Below, one piece after another: positions 32,130 through 41,120 of a stretch of 64,000 nucleotides of DNA; position 1 is the stretch's first letter, and every line of letters begins with the position of its first letter. Both the position numbers and the translations under genes were made by a program. The stretch comes from Clostridiales bacterium (GTDB lineage: Bacteria > Bacillota > Clostridia > Christensenellales > Borkfalkiaceae), in contig JAFLVN010000002.1 in NCBI GenBank assembly GCA_022508285.1, positions 62,001 to 126,000 of the forward strand. Direction: 5' to 3'. The notes under the pieces are model-generated. The model did no database searches and was not told the origin of the DNA. It was given only the letters and a program-made list of their open reading frames with translations.

Positions 32130-32954
32130 ATGGAAAAGATAGAGTACGATGCGAAATATTTTAACCCCGAACACACTTTAGACTGCGGACAGATTTTCCG
32201 CTTCGAGCCGTTCAAAGACGGCTACATAGTCTTTTCGGGCGACAAGGCGTGCTACGTGCACACCGACGGAATAAAGACGGTTGTAGAAAGCGAGGACAGC
32301 GATTATTTTTACAACTATTTTGACCTTTCCCGGGATTACAGTAAAATTGTAGAGCTTGCAAAGAGCTACAACATTCCCCTGCTTTCCCGTAGCTCGGAGA
32401 GCTGTTCGGGCTTGCGCCTTTTAAACCAGCAGAAAGAGGAAATGATTTACTCCTTTATAATCTCGCAAAACAATAATATCCCCCGCATAAAGGGCATTAT
32501 CTCCCGCATATGTGGGGGTCTGGGCAAAAAAAAGGAGTTTATGGGCAGGGAATATTATACCTTCCCCTCTACTTCGGCCCTTGCCTCCGCAGGCGTGGAA
32601 TTTTATAAAAATATCGGCTGCGGCTACCGGGATAAATTCCTCGACGAAACGGCAAAAAGGATTGCGCTTGAGGGCATATCGCACCTTGAAAAGCTCGACA
32701 CGTCATCGCTGAAAAAGGCTCTTTTGACCTATAAGGGAATTGGCGGAAAGGTCGCCGACTGCATAGCGCTGTTCGGGTTTTCAAAGCGGGATTCCTTCCC
32801 CGTGGATACATGGATAGAAAGGATTTACAGAGAGGATTTCGGCGGAACACTTACCGACCCCAAAAAGATTTGCGAGTACTTTTTAGAGCTATTCGGCGAA
32901 AATTCGGGATACGTTCAGCAGTATTTATTTTACGGAAAACGTAGCTCACTATAA
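32130..32954 (+). CDS. Ogg1-type 8-oxoguanine DNA glycosylase/lyase
   Basis: The 274-residue protein excises oxidised guanine from DNA. It has the Ogg1 N-terminal half (LDCGQIFRFEPFKDGYIVFSGDKA, with the CGQxFRW-type segment), a SQNNNIPRIKGIISRI region and the helix-hairpin-helix LLTYKGIGGKVADCIALFGF containing the catalytic Lys (GGKVADC), followed by SFPVDTWIERI with the conserved Asp. These two residues define bifunctional glycosylase/AP-lyases. A conserved family TLR-like AlkA/Ogg N-terminal domain is present. It may be co-transcribed with the next gene 41 bases on. Confidence 0.9.
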   Translation: MEKIEYDAKYFNPEHTLDCGQIFRFEPFKDGYIVFSGDKACYVHTDGIKTVVESEDSDYFYNYFDLSRDYSKIVELAKSYNIPLLSRSSESCSGLRLLNQQKEEMIYSFIISQNNNIPRIKGIISRICGGLGKKKEFMGREYYTFPSTSALASAGVEFYKNIGCGYRDKFLDETAKRIALEGISHLEKLDTSSLKKALLTYKGIGGKVADCIALFGFSKRDSFPVDTWIERIYREDFGGTLTDPKKICEYFLELFGENSGYVQQYLFYGKRSSL

Positions 32955-32994
32955 TAAAGTTATAATTTATTACAATGTGGCTAAAACTTATAGT

Positions 32995-33669
32995 ATGCCC
33001 GACTACTTTACGCACGTTATAGCCGCAGACAAGATTTACGAGCGGCTGAACGGCGACATTAAATTCAAAATAAAATCGAGAAATCTGTATATCCTTGGCG
33101 CACAGGGCGGCGACGTGTTTTTTGCCTATAATATGAAGTGGTCCAAAACCAACCTCGGCAGGGATATGCACAACAAAAATGCGGTTGATTTATTCAAAAG
33201 GCTGTACCTCGGCAATCCCTCGTATGCGGCTGGATTCGCCACGCACTATGCGTTGGACTGCATAGTCCACCCCATTGTTTATGCGTATACAGAGGGAAAA
33301 AAATCGCTGTTCGCACATCAGAATTTTGAAATGGACATAGGACTATACGTTAGCAAGTTCTACCGAATGCGCAGGACTATTCTGCCTCGGGAATACGTGC
33401 TGCAATGCACAGGTCCTATTTACGACACCGTAAAACTTGTAGAGCCGTCGATAACGGTTACGGGAGTTGAGCGGTGTTTAAAAAGGCACTTCAACTACAC
33501 CCGATACCTCTACCGCAATAAAAAGCAGACCTACAAGTGTCAGTACGACTTTACCCAGCTTGCGGGTGTAATCGAAGACGCAGTTGAGCTCGGCGTGAAA
33601 GCCGTGGAGTGTGTGCTTAAAGGGGATATCGACCCAGAGATTTTCGGCAAAAACTTTTTGCAAAAGTAG
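32995..33669 (+). CDS. Zinc-dependent phospholipase C-like protein
   Basis: This 224-residue protein starts MPDYFTHVIAADKIYERL. It shows the histidine pattern of the zinc-dependent PLC/S1-P1-like family: the N-terminal FTH, GAQGGDVFFAYN, DMHNKNAVDLF, AAGFATHYALDCIVHPIVYAY and SLFAHQNFEMDIGLYVSKF. His and Asp residues in these segments would bind zinc. There is no signal peptide, so it is probably cytosolic, unlike secreted PLCs. No Shine-Dalgarno sequence was seen; a GTG at 32977 is an alternative start. The substrate is unknown. Confidence 0.8.
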   Translation: MPDYFTHVIAADKIYERLNGDIKFKIKSRNLYILGAQGGDVFFAYNMKWSKTNLGRDMHNKNAVDLFKRLYLGNPSYAAGFATHYALDCIVHPIVYAYTEGKKSLFAHQNFEMDIGLYVSKFYRMRRTILPREYVLQCTGPIYDTVKLVEPSITVTGVERCLKRHFNYTRYLYRNKKQTYKCQYDFTQLAGVIEDAVELGVKAVECVLKGDIDPEIFGKNFLQK

Positions 33670-33676
33670 TTAGAAG

Positions 33677-34483
33677 CTACAATAATTTATCGTACAGGTT
33701 GCAATTTTGCAATTTTTCATAGAGTTCGTCCTCGGTGATTTCATCGAGGAATTTTTCATTATCGTAGATTTGTAAAACGAGATATCGGCTGCTGTCAACA
33801 AATCGCAATGCGTCTTTATAGGTTGCGTTTTCGCCGAGAATCACGTAGCGGATTTCCCTGCCCCTCTTTTTCTTTCTCAATGCAAAATTTATCTTTTGCA
33901 CGGGCGGGGATTTTGTTATCGCCGAGCATAGCAAAAATGCCCCGACAAAGAGCACGGTAATATTGTGCGCAACAGTGAAATACAGTGCAACAAGTCCGCC
34001 GACTACGGCTAAATTGACGATACGTATTGAGATTTCGGCAATTTTCGGCTTTAAAAACTTTGTTAAAATACACTTTGCCACCCTGCCGCCGTCGAGTGGA
34101 TAGGCCGGCAACAAATTTAATAGCAGCATTGCCGAGTTGGAATAAAAAAGTAGGTCGGTATAGGCGTAAGTCTGCGGAACAAACCACCACAGTCCCGCCA
34201 CCCCGACGCACATAAAAAAGTTTACGGCAGGTCCTGCGAGGGCGAGCTTTATCTCGTCGGAGGGAGATATCCCCTCTATATCGCACACCGCCGCCGCACC
34301 GTATGGCATCAGGCTGATTTTTGTGCACTCGAACCCGAGCCGCTCGGCGCAAAATATATGACCGCACTCGTGCATGAGTGCGGTCAGTGCGCATATTATA
34401 AATATCGGGAAACCGCCGAATACCGCAGATATAAGTCCCACCGCAAGAAACAGCGGGTGTATTGATATTTTCACGATTTCCAA
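33677..34483 (-). CDS. SpoIVFB-like M50 intramembrane metalloprotease
   Basis: The 268-residue site-2 protease has HExxH as MHECGHIFCAE (His38, Glu39, His42) in the second membrane segment and the third ligand in LLPAYPLDGGRV. Several transmembrane helices are followed by a C-terminal domain with a CBS-like sequence (EIRYVILGENATYKDALRFV). In sporulating Firmicutes this is the SpoIVFB family, which cleaves pro-sigma-K in the mother cell. It overlaps the upstream gene, an SpoIVFA-like protein, by 13 bases, which supports the assignment. sigK itself is not in the window. Confidence 0.85.
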   Translation of the reverse strand: MEIVKISIHPLFLAVGLISAVFGGFPIFIICALTALMHECGHIFCAERLGFECTKISLMPYGAAAVCDIEGISPSDEIKLALAGPAVNFFMCVGVAGLWWFVPQTYAYTDLLFYSNSAMLLLNLLPAYPLDGGRVAKCILTKFLKPKIAEISIRIVNLAVVGGLVALYFTVAHNITVLFVGAFLLCSAITKSPPVQKINFALRKKKRGREIRYVILGENATYKDALRFVDSSRYLVLQIYDNEKFLDEITEDELYEKLQNCNLYDKLL

Positions 34484-35220
34484 ACGGGAACTATGCCGGA
34501 GAGTGCAAGGCAGTCTAACAGCTTGTCGCCGTTGTATAAAGACACGCTGACTTCGCCGCTGCCGTCAGAATATGCAAACGGAAGGTTCGACTTGACCGTT
34601 GCGCCCTTGTCTGAATAGACGTCGGAAAGCCCCGTGATTACGCTTGTAAACTTAGATGTGTGCGCAATTTTAACCACGAACTTGCCGTTCTGCATGGATA
34701 TGGATGATATTTTACCGTCGCAGACGGGATAGATCGTACCCTCGGCGGTGAACGTGAGAATACCGTCGTCGGAAATCATTATATCCGCATTTGAATTACT
34801 GCTGACCACGGAAGTTAATACAAAGTCGCTATATTTAGGTTCAGAGACCTCTTGCGCAGGGTTGAAAATAGAGGATAAAAAGGTATTTATTGCGCTTGTG
34901 GGCATAAATATATTCGTTAAGAATATTGCCATGGCGATTACGCAGACCGCCGCAATTTCTCCGAATAATATTTTGCTCTCCCTGTCTTTTCCGAACCTTA
35001 TGGCTTTGCTCTTTTTTTGTACGGGAGGGTCGGATAAATCTTCCGCCTCCACGTATACGCCCATGCGCTCGTTGACCCGCTCGTTGACGCTGTCAACAAC
35101 ACGCTCCTTTAAATCGTCCTGGGGCGGCTGCTCCTTGCGGCGAAAAAAGCTCTTTTTCTTTGTAACAGTAACCGTGCTGACGGGTATTTCCAGCATTTCG
35201 GCATAGTCTAAATCCTGCAT
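34471..35220 (-). CDS. SpoIVFA-like membrane protein with degenerate M23 domain
   Basis: This 249-residue protein has an N-terminal cytosolic region with basic patch (KKKSFFRRKEQ), one transmembrane segment near residues 88-108 and a C-terminal beta-rich domain. GKISSIS near 165, FVVKIAHTSKFTSVITGLSDVY and the GATVKSNLPFAYS region follow the layout of an M23/LytM peptidase, but the catalytic H-x-H and zinc residues are missing. That is the pattern of SpoIVFA, the anchor and regulator of SpoIVFB. Gene order and the 13-base overlap with the M50 protease gene agree. Similarity is low, so moderate confidence. Confidence 0.75.
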   Translation of the reverse strand: MQDLDYAEMLEIPVSTVTVTKKKSFFRRKEQPPQDDLKERVVDSVNERVNERMGVYVEAEDLSDPPVQKKSKAIRFGKDRESKILFGEIAAVCVIAMAIFLTNIFMPTSAINTFLSSIFNPAQEVSEPKYSDFVLTSVVSSNSNADIMISDDGILTFTAEGTIYPVCDGKISSISMQNGKFVVKIAHTSKFTSVITGLSDVYSDKGATVKSNLPFAYSDGSGEVSVSLYNGDKLLDCLALSGIVPVWKS

Positions 35221-35406
35221 ATCGTTCCTCCGAAATTTTTAAGTCTACCTTAAATATATGAGAGGGACAAGCAGTATAGAACAATTTTAAAAAATATTGC
35301 GTATAATAGTTGTTTCAAAAATGTTCTTGAGGAATTTATAAATTTAATTTTAATAGTATACAAATCATAAAAAGTATGCTATACTTATTCCCATAGAGGT
35401 ATCATT

Positions 35407-36495
35407 ATGAACAATCAACAGATTAACCGCATTAAAATCAAGGGATTCAAGTCGATAAAAGAATGTGATTTAAAGCTGAATAATATTAATTTACTGATTG
35501 GCAGTAATGGTGCGGGTAAATCAAACTTTATTTCTGTGTTTAAAATGTTGCAAAACATTATTGAAAAATCTTTGCAAAGATATGTCGGAATCTCCGGTGG
35601 GGCAAACGCACTTATGTTCAACGGCAGAAAGCAGACTGAAGAAATTTCTTTAGAGTTCTTCTTTGGCTGGAACAGTTACACTTTCCGATTAATTCCAACA
35701 GATGAAAATAGTTTTATTTTTGCTGACGAATATTTTAAATATGACGGAAATTTCTTTCATGAGTCTTATCTCGGCGGAGGTCACCTCGAATCCAAATGGG
35801 ATAAAGGCGCATGGAACCATTTGGACGATTTCATTCAACCTATTTTAAAGAGTCAAAAATGGCGTGTATATCATTTTCATGATACAAGCACCACGGCGCG
35901 CATTAAGCAAACACATAAAATTACAAACAATGTTGAGCTTTTATACGATGCGGGGAATTTAGCCGCATTTCTTTACCGACTGAAATTGGAGCACTATGAA
36001 AATTACACCCAGATTGTGGACTCAATAAAAATGATAGCGCCTTTTTTCCAGGATTTTTACCTTGAAGAGAGTTTTAGTTCAGACGATATTCTTTTGAGAT
36101 GGAAACAAATAGGAAGCGATGATATATTTAACGCAAATCAGTTTTCAGACGGAACTTTAAGATTTATATGTCTTGCGACTCTGTTCTTGCAACCTCACGA
36201 ATTACAGCCCGAGACAATAATTGTCGATGAACCGGAGCTCGGTCTTCACCCCTATGCAATAACCCTACTTTCTGAAATCATAAAAAAAGCAGCCAGCAAA
36301 AAACAAATAATTCTGTCTACACAGTCTGTCGAACTATTGAACGAATTTGCGGCCGAACAAATCATTGTAGTAGACAGAACTGAAAACGGAACCCAATTCA
36401 CTCAATATTCCGAAGAAAAGCTAAAAGATTGGCTCAGTGACGACTATTCCATGGGCGATCTTTGGAAAAAGAATATTATCGGGGGACGCCCTTGA
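35407..36495 (+). CDS. AAA_21-type ABC/SMC-like ATPase, putative defence module
   Basis: The 362-residue OLD/RecF-like ATPase has Walker A GSNGAGKS (residues 32-39), an NQFSDGTLRFICLATLF signature in place of LSGGQ, Walker B TIIVDEPELGLHP and ILSTQSVELLNEF near the switch region. No coiled-coil or TOPRIM domain is fused. The following DUF4276 gene starts inside the stop codon (TGATG), so the proteins are coupled. Such ATPase plus small TOPRIM-like partner pairs occur among anti-phage systems (compare PARIS and AbiL). GAGG lies 9 bases before the ATG. The AT-rich composition differs from the flanks. Confidence 0.85.
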   Translation: MNNQQINRIKIKGFKSIKECDLKLNNINLLIGSNGAGKSNFISVFKMLQNIIEKSLQRYVGISGGANALMFNGRKQTEEISLEFFFGWNSYTFRLIPTDENSFIFADEYFKYDGNFFHESYLGGGHLESKWDKGAWNHLDDFIQPILKSQKWRVYHFHDTSTTARIKQTHKITNNVELLYDAGNLAAFLYRLKLEHYENYTQIVDSIKMIAPFFQDFYLEESFSSDDILLRWKQIGSDDIFNANQFSDGTLRFICLATLFLQPHELQPETIIVDEPELGLHPYAITLLSEIIKKAASKKQIILSTQSVELLNEFAAEQIIVVDRTENGTQFTQYSEEKLKDWLSDDYSMGDLWKKNIIGGRP

Positions 36496-37142
36496 TGACT
36501 CGGCTATATTTTTACTGTGAAGGTCAAACGGAAGAATCTTTCGTGAAGCATTCGCTTGCCCCGATCTTTTGGCAGAAAGAAATACTTGTTATTCCCATTA
36601 TTTGCAGAACAAAAGAAGGTCCTCAAGGAGTCTTTAAAGGCGGTTTGGTCGATTATAATAAGGCGGTTAAGGAAGTTCACCGATACTGCACGGAACACCC
36701 GCACGAAGCAATTACTTCGTTCATCGATTATTACGGCTTAAAAAACTTACCTTCGTTACCCGATATTGAGGACAAATACGAGTTAATTGATAAACTTGAA
36801 AATCAATTTGCGCAAGATGTAAATTGTGGCAACTTTATTCCATACATATCTTTACATGAATTTGAAAGTTTATTATTTTCCAATCCTGAAGAGTTTCGCT
36901 ATTTGAATGAAGATGCAGTACAAATTTTTGAGCAAGTATTGCAAGACTTCAACGGTAATCCCGAACTGATTAACAACGGCATACAAACCGCTCCTTCAAA
37001 GCGTATTTTAAACGTTATTTCAAATTATGGAAAAGTTTTAGACGGAAATAGAATAGCAAACCGTATTACATTGCCTGTTCTCAGACAAAAATGCAGGCAC
37101 TTTTCTGAATGGCTTGATAAGCTTGAAAATATTAATTTATAA
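36495..37142 (+). CDS. DUF4276-family (TOPRIM-like) partner of the AAA ATPase
   Basis: The 215-residue protein starts MTRLYFYCEGQTEESFVKH, the DUF4276 N-terminal signature with the conserved Glu. It continues with TSFIDYYGLKNLP (usual FDYYGLP) and PYISLHEFESLLFSNPEEF, the other two diagnostic motifs, and APSKRI. DUF4276 proteins are considered TOPRIM-like, and the Glu and Asp-rich motifs would bind metal; nuclease activity is inference. The ATG shares one base with the ATPase stop, and a G5 run lies 9 bases upstream. A longer frame from 36462 is less likely. Confidence 0.85.
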   Translation: MTRLYFYCEGQTEESFVKHSLAPIFWQKEILVIPIICRTKEGPQGVFKGGLVDYNKAVKEVHRYCTEHPHEAITSFIDYYGLKNLPSLPDIEDKYELIDKLENQFAQDVNCGNFIPYISLHEFESLLFSNPEEFRYLNEDAVQIFEQVLQDFNGNPELINNGIQTAPSKRILNVISNYGKVLDGNRIANRITLPVLRQKCRHFSEWLDKLENINL

Positions 37143-37173
37143 CTCAATAACATCTTATAAATATATAAGGTAT

Positions 37174-37202
37174 AAGCCGCAGGGCGTTTCGCCCTGCGGC
37201 TT
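37174..37202. terminator. Bidirectional terminator between the DUF4276 gene and rsmA
   Basis: AAGCCGCAGGGCG and CGCCCTGCGGCTT form a 13-bp perfect stem around TTT, just before the rsmA stop at 37206. Confidence 0.85.
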
Positions 37203-37205
37203 AGT

Positions 37206-38036
37206 TTATATTTTAGATAATTTGTCGGAAAGGATTGCAAAGGCTTGCGGTGATAGGGTTTCGCCGCGGGCTTTTAAATCTATGCCGCAGGCGGTGAGGA
37301 GTTTTTGCGCCTGCTCACGTGAAAGATTAAAGGTGTTTACAAGATTATTTTCCAAAGTCTTTCTGCGCGACGAGAAAGCGGCGTGCACTACCTTTTTATA
37401 TAATATAGGGTCGGCGACGGAAATTCTATTATCCTCCACCGTCATTTTGACCACTGCGCTGTCTACGTTGGGGCGGGGTGTGAACATTTCACGCCCCACT
37501 CTTTTTACTATCTTTGCCGAGGCTCTTAAAGCGATTACCGCCGTTATTGCGCCGTAGTCGGGTGTGTTCTCGCTTGCGCAGAGGCGCAGGGCGACCTCCT
37601 CCTGCACCATTACGGTTAAACTTTTACACAGTTTACTTTCTTCTAAAATTTTTGTAATCAGCGGGGTTGTGACGTAGTAGGGAAGATTTGCAACTACCGA
37701 GTATTCGCCGATTTTTTCTTCGAGTTCGGCAAGATCAACCTTTAAAAAGTCTTTAAAAATAATTTCGGCGTTGTCGACCCCCGCAAGCGTTCGGGCGAGG
37801 ACGGGTTGTAAATCTCTGTCCACCTCGAAGCCGATAACTTTTTTTGCCTGCTCGGCAATAGCTCGGGTGAGCGTGCCCGCACCGCAACCGATTTCGATTA
37901 CAGTGTCGCCACTTTCTACTCCCGCCTCTCTGACGATTGACGAGAGCAGGTTTTTATCAGTTATGAAGTTTTGACCGAGCCGCTTTTTGAAGCCGAAGCC
38001 CGCTTCCCTTAAGGTATTTTTTACATTGCTATCCAT
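37206..38036 (-). CDS. rsmA: 16S rRNA adenine dimethyltransferase RsmA (KsgA)
   Basis: RsmA dimethylates A1518 and A1519 of 16S rRNA during small-subunit assembly. The 276-residue protein has FKKRLGQNFITDKNLL at the N-terminus, the SAM loop VIEIGCGAGTLTRAIAE, GFEVDRDL, NLPYYVTTPLITKIL (the NLPY catalytic motif), and a C-terminal helical domain with FTPRPNVDSAVVKM and SSRRKTLENNL. It follows metG and tatD in the same direction, a standard Firmicute arrangement. A 184-base gap separates it from tatD. Confidence 0.95.
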   Translation of the reverse strand: MDSNVKNTLREAGFGFKKRLGQNFITDKNLLSSIVREAGVESGDTVIEIGCGAGTLTRAIAEQAKKVIGFEVDRDLQPVLARTLAGVDNAEIIFKDFLKVDLAELEEKIGEYSVVANLPYYVTTPLITKILEESKLCKSLTVMVQEEVALRLCASENTPDYGAITAVIALRASAKIVKRVGREMFTPRPNVDSAVVKMTVEDNRISVADPILYKKVVHAAFSSRRKTLENNLVNTFNLSREQAQKLLTACGIDLKARGETLSPQAFAILSDKLSKI

Positions 38037-38193
38037 AATTTAGCCGCCGTTTTAAAGGTATGTATTGAGTTTTTACCGCCAAACTATTAATGTAAACTTT
38101 TTAAGTTTGCCGTCTGTTTTGTCCGGCAACGCATTTTAACTGTTAATTGTTATTATGTAGCCCAAGTACAATTCAGCCAAACCTAAGATAAAG

Positions 38194-38222
38194 AAGCCTG
38201 CTTTATTTATAAAGCGGGCTTT
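38194..38222 (-). terminator. Terminator hairpin at the end of tatD
   Basis: AAGCCTGCTTT and AAAGCGGGCTT pair with one mismatch around ATTTAT, overlapping the tatD stop. The rest of the 184-base gap before rsmA shows no clear element. Confidence 0.6.
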
Positions 38223-39000
38223 AGTTTTGCAATTTTTTAAACAGGGTGTGTGCGTTTTGCCACACCGTTTCAGACATATGCTCCTCGGGAACGCCCCTTA
38301 TTTCCGCCATGTTACTTAGAATTTCGGGTATGCTTGCGGGGGTGTTGGGGAACGTGCCGTACATACTTTTGGGAGGAAGATACGGGCTGTCCGTTTCGGT
38401 TAAAAGCCTTTCCTCTTTCAGCAAGGCGATAGTGCGCTTTGCCTTTTTGCTGCCGCTCCAGGTGCTTGTGCCGCCGAAAGAAAAATACAGACCGAGTTTT
38501 TCAAGCTCTGCGGCTATCTCCGTGGAGTGTGAATAGCAGTGCAGAAGCGCACCGTTTTTTATAAGTTCTGCATTTTCTTTTAAAAGCGAGAGCATGTCCT
38601 CGGCGCAATCTCGTGAATGAATTTGCACGGGCAAACTCAATGAGTGTGCGAGCTTTAACTGCTCTATAAAAATTTTATGCTGTAACTCTTTGTCTGTGTC
38701 GGGGTAGTGATAGTCCAACCCTATCTCGCCTATAGCAACGCACTTAGGGTGGGTTGCGATTTCGGCAATTTCGTTCAGGTCGCCATCTTTATACTTTTTG
38801 AGTTCGGTGGGGTGAAAGCCTGCGGTGAAGTAGCAAAAATCATACTTTTCTGCAAGCTCTGACGAGAGCCTGCTCGTGGGCAAGTCAAAGCCCACCGCAA
38901 TAATTTTTTGTACGCCTGCGGACTGTATTTTTTGCATTAGATGGGGGATATCCCCGTAGCAATCGCCGTCGAGGTGGCAGTGAACGTCGATATATCTCAC
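38221..39000 (-). CDS. TatD-family metal-dependent deoxyribonuclease
   Basis: The 259-residue TIM-barrel hydrolase starts with GTG. It shows the family metal motifs YIDVHCHLDGD, FTAGFHPTEL, AIGEIGLDYHY, LPVQIHSRDCAEDM, GALLHCYSHS and LLTETDSPYLPP. It is the YabD/YcfH-type TatD DNase that follows metG in many Firmicutes. A purine-rich GGGGCGG lies upstream of the start codon. Length is normal. Confidence 0.93.
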   Translation of the reverse strand: MRYIDVHCHLDGDCYGDIPHLMQKIQSAGVQKIIAVGFDLPTSRLSSELAEKYDFCYFTAGFHPTELKKYKDGDLNEIAEIATHPKCVAIGEIGLDYHYPDTDKELQHKIFIEQLKLAHSLSLPVQIHSRDCAEDMLSLLKENAELIKNGALLHCYSHSTEIAAELEKLGLYFSFGGTSTWSGSKKAKRTIALLKEERLLTETDSPYLPPKSMYGTFPNTPASIPEILSNMAEIRGVPEEHMSETVWQNAHTLFKKLQN

Positions 39001-39015
39001 AAAAATCCGCCCCTT

Positions 39016-41013
39016 TTACGAAAGTGAGCTTCCGTCCGGAATATCCTTTTCGGGGGTTATTACAGACAGAGTGCCGTCAGGTCCTTCGGCGCAGACAATC
39101 ATGCCCTCGGACATAATTCCCTTCATCTCTCTGGGAGGGAGATTTACGACTACAATTACCTTTTTGCCGACCATCTCTTCGGGCGTATAGTGTTTTGCTA
39201 TTCCGGAAAGCACGGAGATCGTGCGGTTTCCTACCTTAATCGTTTCGTGCAAAAGCTTACTCTTTTTTACCGCCTCGCATGCAACTATAGTGCCTACCCG
39301 CAAGTCTACCTTTGCAAAGTCGTCTATGGTTATGGGCGATTTGATTTCATCATCGGGAGCGGGCGAGGCTTCGGCAAGCTGAGCCGCTTCGATTTTTTCT
39401 ATCATGGGTTTGATATCCTCGAATTTAATTCTCTCGAACAGCGTTATAGGAGCGTTAGTTACGGCATATTCGGGGGTATATGCAAAAGTTGCAAGGCCCT
39501 TATAGTCCCTATCCTTTGCTCCGATTTCCGCCGCAATCTTTTTAGAAGTTTCAGGCATAAACGGCTTTAAAAGGTTTGCGCCGATATCTATTGCCGACAG
39601 CAAATTGTATAAAACTGTTGATAACCTATCTTTCTTGCTCTCGTCTTTTGCAAGCACCCACGGGGTAGTTTCGTCGATATATTTATTTGCACGGCGGAAC
39701 ATTGAAATAATCGTATCCAGCGCATCGGCAACCTTGTATTCGTTCATAAAGGTGGCAACCTTTGCGCAGATTGACGAGACGGTCGCTTTAAATTCCTCGT
39801 CGGTATCGCCACTAATTCCCTTATTTTTGGCAACGCCGCCGAAGTACTGGTTTGTCATTGAGACGGTGCGCTTAACCAAGTTGCCGAGGGTGTTGGCAAG
39901 GTCGGAGTTTACCCGCTCGCACACCAGCTCCCACGTAATTATTCCGTCGTCGGCGTAGGGCATTTCGTGCAATACAAAGTAACGCACGGCGTCAACGCCG
40001 AAGATATCCGAGAGTTCGTCGGCATACATTACGTTGCCCTTGGATTTTGACATTTTGTCGCCGCCCTGAAGTAGCCAGCCGTGACCGAACACAGTTTTGG
40101 GGAGCGGCTCACCCATTGCCATTAAGAAGATAGGCCAGTATATTGTGTGGAAACGGATTATATCCTTTCCGATTATGTGCACGTCCGCAGGCCACAGCTT
40201 TTTGTATTTTTCGGAGGGGTTGTCCGTGTCGAAGCCTATTCCCGACAAATAGTTTGCAAGTGCGTCAAGCCAAACGTACACTACGTGTTTATTATCGAAA
40301 TCAACGGGTATGCCCCATTTGAACGTGGAGCGGGAAACGCACAAGTCCTGCAATTTGGTCTTTAACTTTCCCTTTTCGATAGCGGCTAAAAGCTCGCTAT
40401 CCGACTTGCCGATAAACTCGTCGGCAATAAGAAAGTTATTCATCATCTCACGCTTTCTCGAAACGGGCTGAATGAATTCGGGATGGGTGACTATGTGCTT
40501 TACAAGGCGGTCGGCATACTTACCCATCTTGAAGAAATACGCCTCCTCCCGGGCGGGCTTGACCTCTCTGCCGCAGTCGGGGCAACAGCCGTTTACAAGC
40601 TGACTTTCCGACCAAAAGCTCTCGCAGGGGGTGCAGTATAAACCCTCGTATGCGCCCTTGTAGATATCGCCCTGCTCGTAGAATTTTTTGAAAATCTTCT
40701 GAACGGCGGCAATGTGATAGTCGTCGGTGGTGCGAATGAATTTATCGTAGCTTATATTCATTCTGTTCCAGATTCCCTTAATAACGTCCACTACGCCGTC
40801 GACGAATGCCTTGGGGCTCACCCCCTTATCTTTGGCTTTGAGCTCCACCTTGAGTCCGTGCTCGTCCGTGCCAGTCATAAAGAACACGTCGTACCCTTCC
40901 ATGCGCTTAAAGCGTGCCACTGCGTCCGAGAGAATTATTTCGTACGTGTTGCCGATGTGGGGCTTGCCCGAGGTGTACGTGATTGCCGTTGTCATGTAAA
41001 ATTTTTCTGCCAT
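39016..41013 (-). CDS. metG: Methionyl-tRNA synthetase (with C-terminal tRNA-binding domain)
   Basis: The 665-residue class I synthetase charges tRNA-Met. The HIGH motif is TSGKPHIGNTYE (residues about 10-20), the zinc knuckle includes YCTPCESFW and NGCCPDCGRE, the KMSKS motif is GGDKMSKSKGN, and a C-terminal EMAP-II-like domain begins ITIDDFAKVDLRVGTIVACE. I start at the ATG 41011-41013 (MAEKFYMTTAITY); GGAA lies upstream. The longer open frame is not needed. It heads a metG-tatD-rsmA set. Confidence 0.96.
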   Translation of the reverse strand: MAEKFYMTTAITYTSGKPHIGNTYEIILSDAVARFKRMEGYDVFFMTGTDEHGLKVELKAKDKGVSPKAFVDGVVDVIKGIWNRMNISYDKFIRTTDDYHIAAVQKIFKKFYEQGDIYKGAYEGLYCTPCESFWSESQLVNGCCPDCGREVKPAREEAYFFKMGKYADRLVKHIVTHPEFIQPVSRKREMMNNFLIADEFIGKSDSELLAAIEKGKLKTKLQDLCVSRSTFKWGIPVDFDNKHVVYVWLDALANYLSGIGFDTDNPSEKYKKLWPADVHIIGKDIIRFHTIYWPIFLMAMGEPLPKTVFGHGWLLQGGDKMSKSKGNVMYADELSDIFGVDAVRYFVLHEMPYADDGIITWELVCERVNSDLANTLGNLVKRTVSMTNQYFGGVAKNKGISGDTDEEFKATVSSICAKVATFMNEYKVADALDTIISMFRRANKYIDETTPWVLAKDESKKDRLSTVLYNLLSAIDIGANLLKPFMPETSKKIAAEIGAKDRDYKGLATFAYTPEYAVTNAPITLFERIKFEDIKPMIEKIEAAQLAEASPAPDDEIKSPITIDDFAKVDLRVGTIVACEAVKKSKLLHETIKVGNRTISVLSGIAKHYTPEEMVGKKVIVVVNLPPREMKGIMSEGMIVCAEGPDGTLSVITPEKDIPDGSSLS

Positions 41014-41120
41014 AAGAAAATATTTCCAAGTTTTATTTTTTATAAGTATAGCATTTATTTTGTGAGTTGTAAAACGTATAACTGCGAATAACTTAAAAAA
41101 CAGGCTCATAAACATAGTTT

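Noticed and set aside
33816..34394. 192-codon frame overlapping the SpoIVFB-like gene in another frame
   Set aside because: The Arg/Cys-rich translation is typical of an out-of-frame reading; the M50 protease frame has all catalytic motifs.
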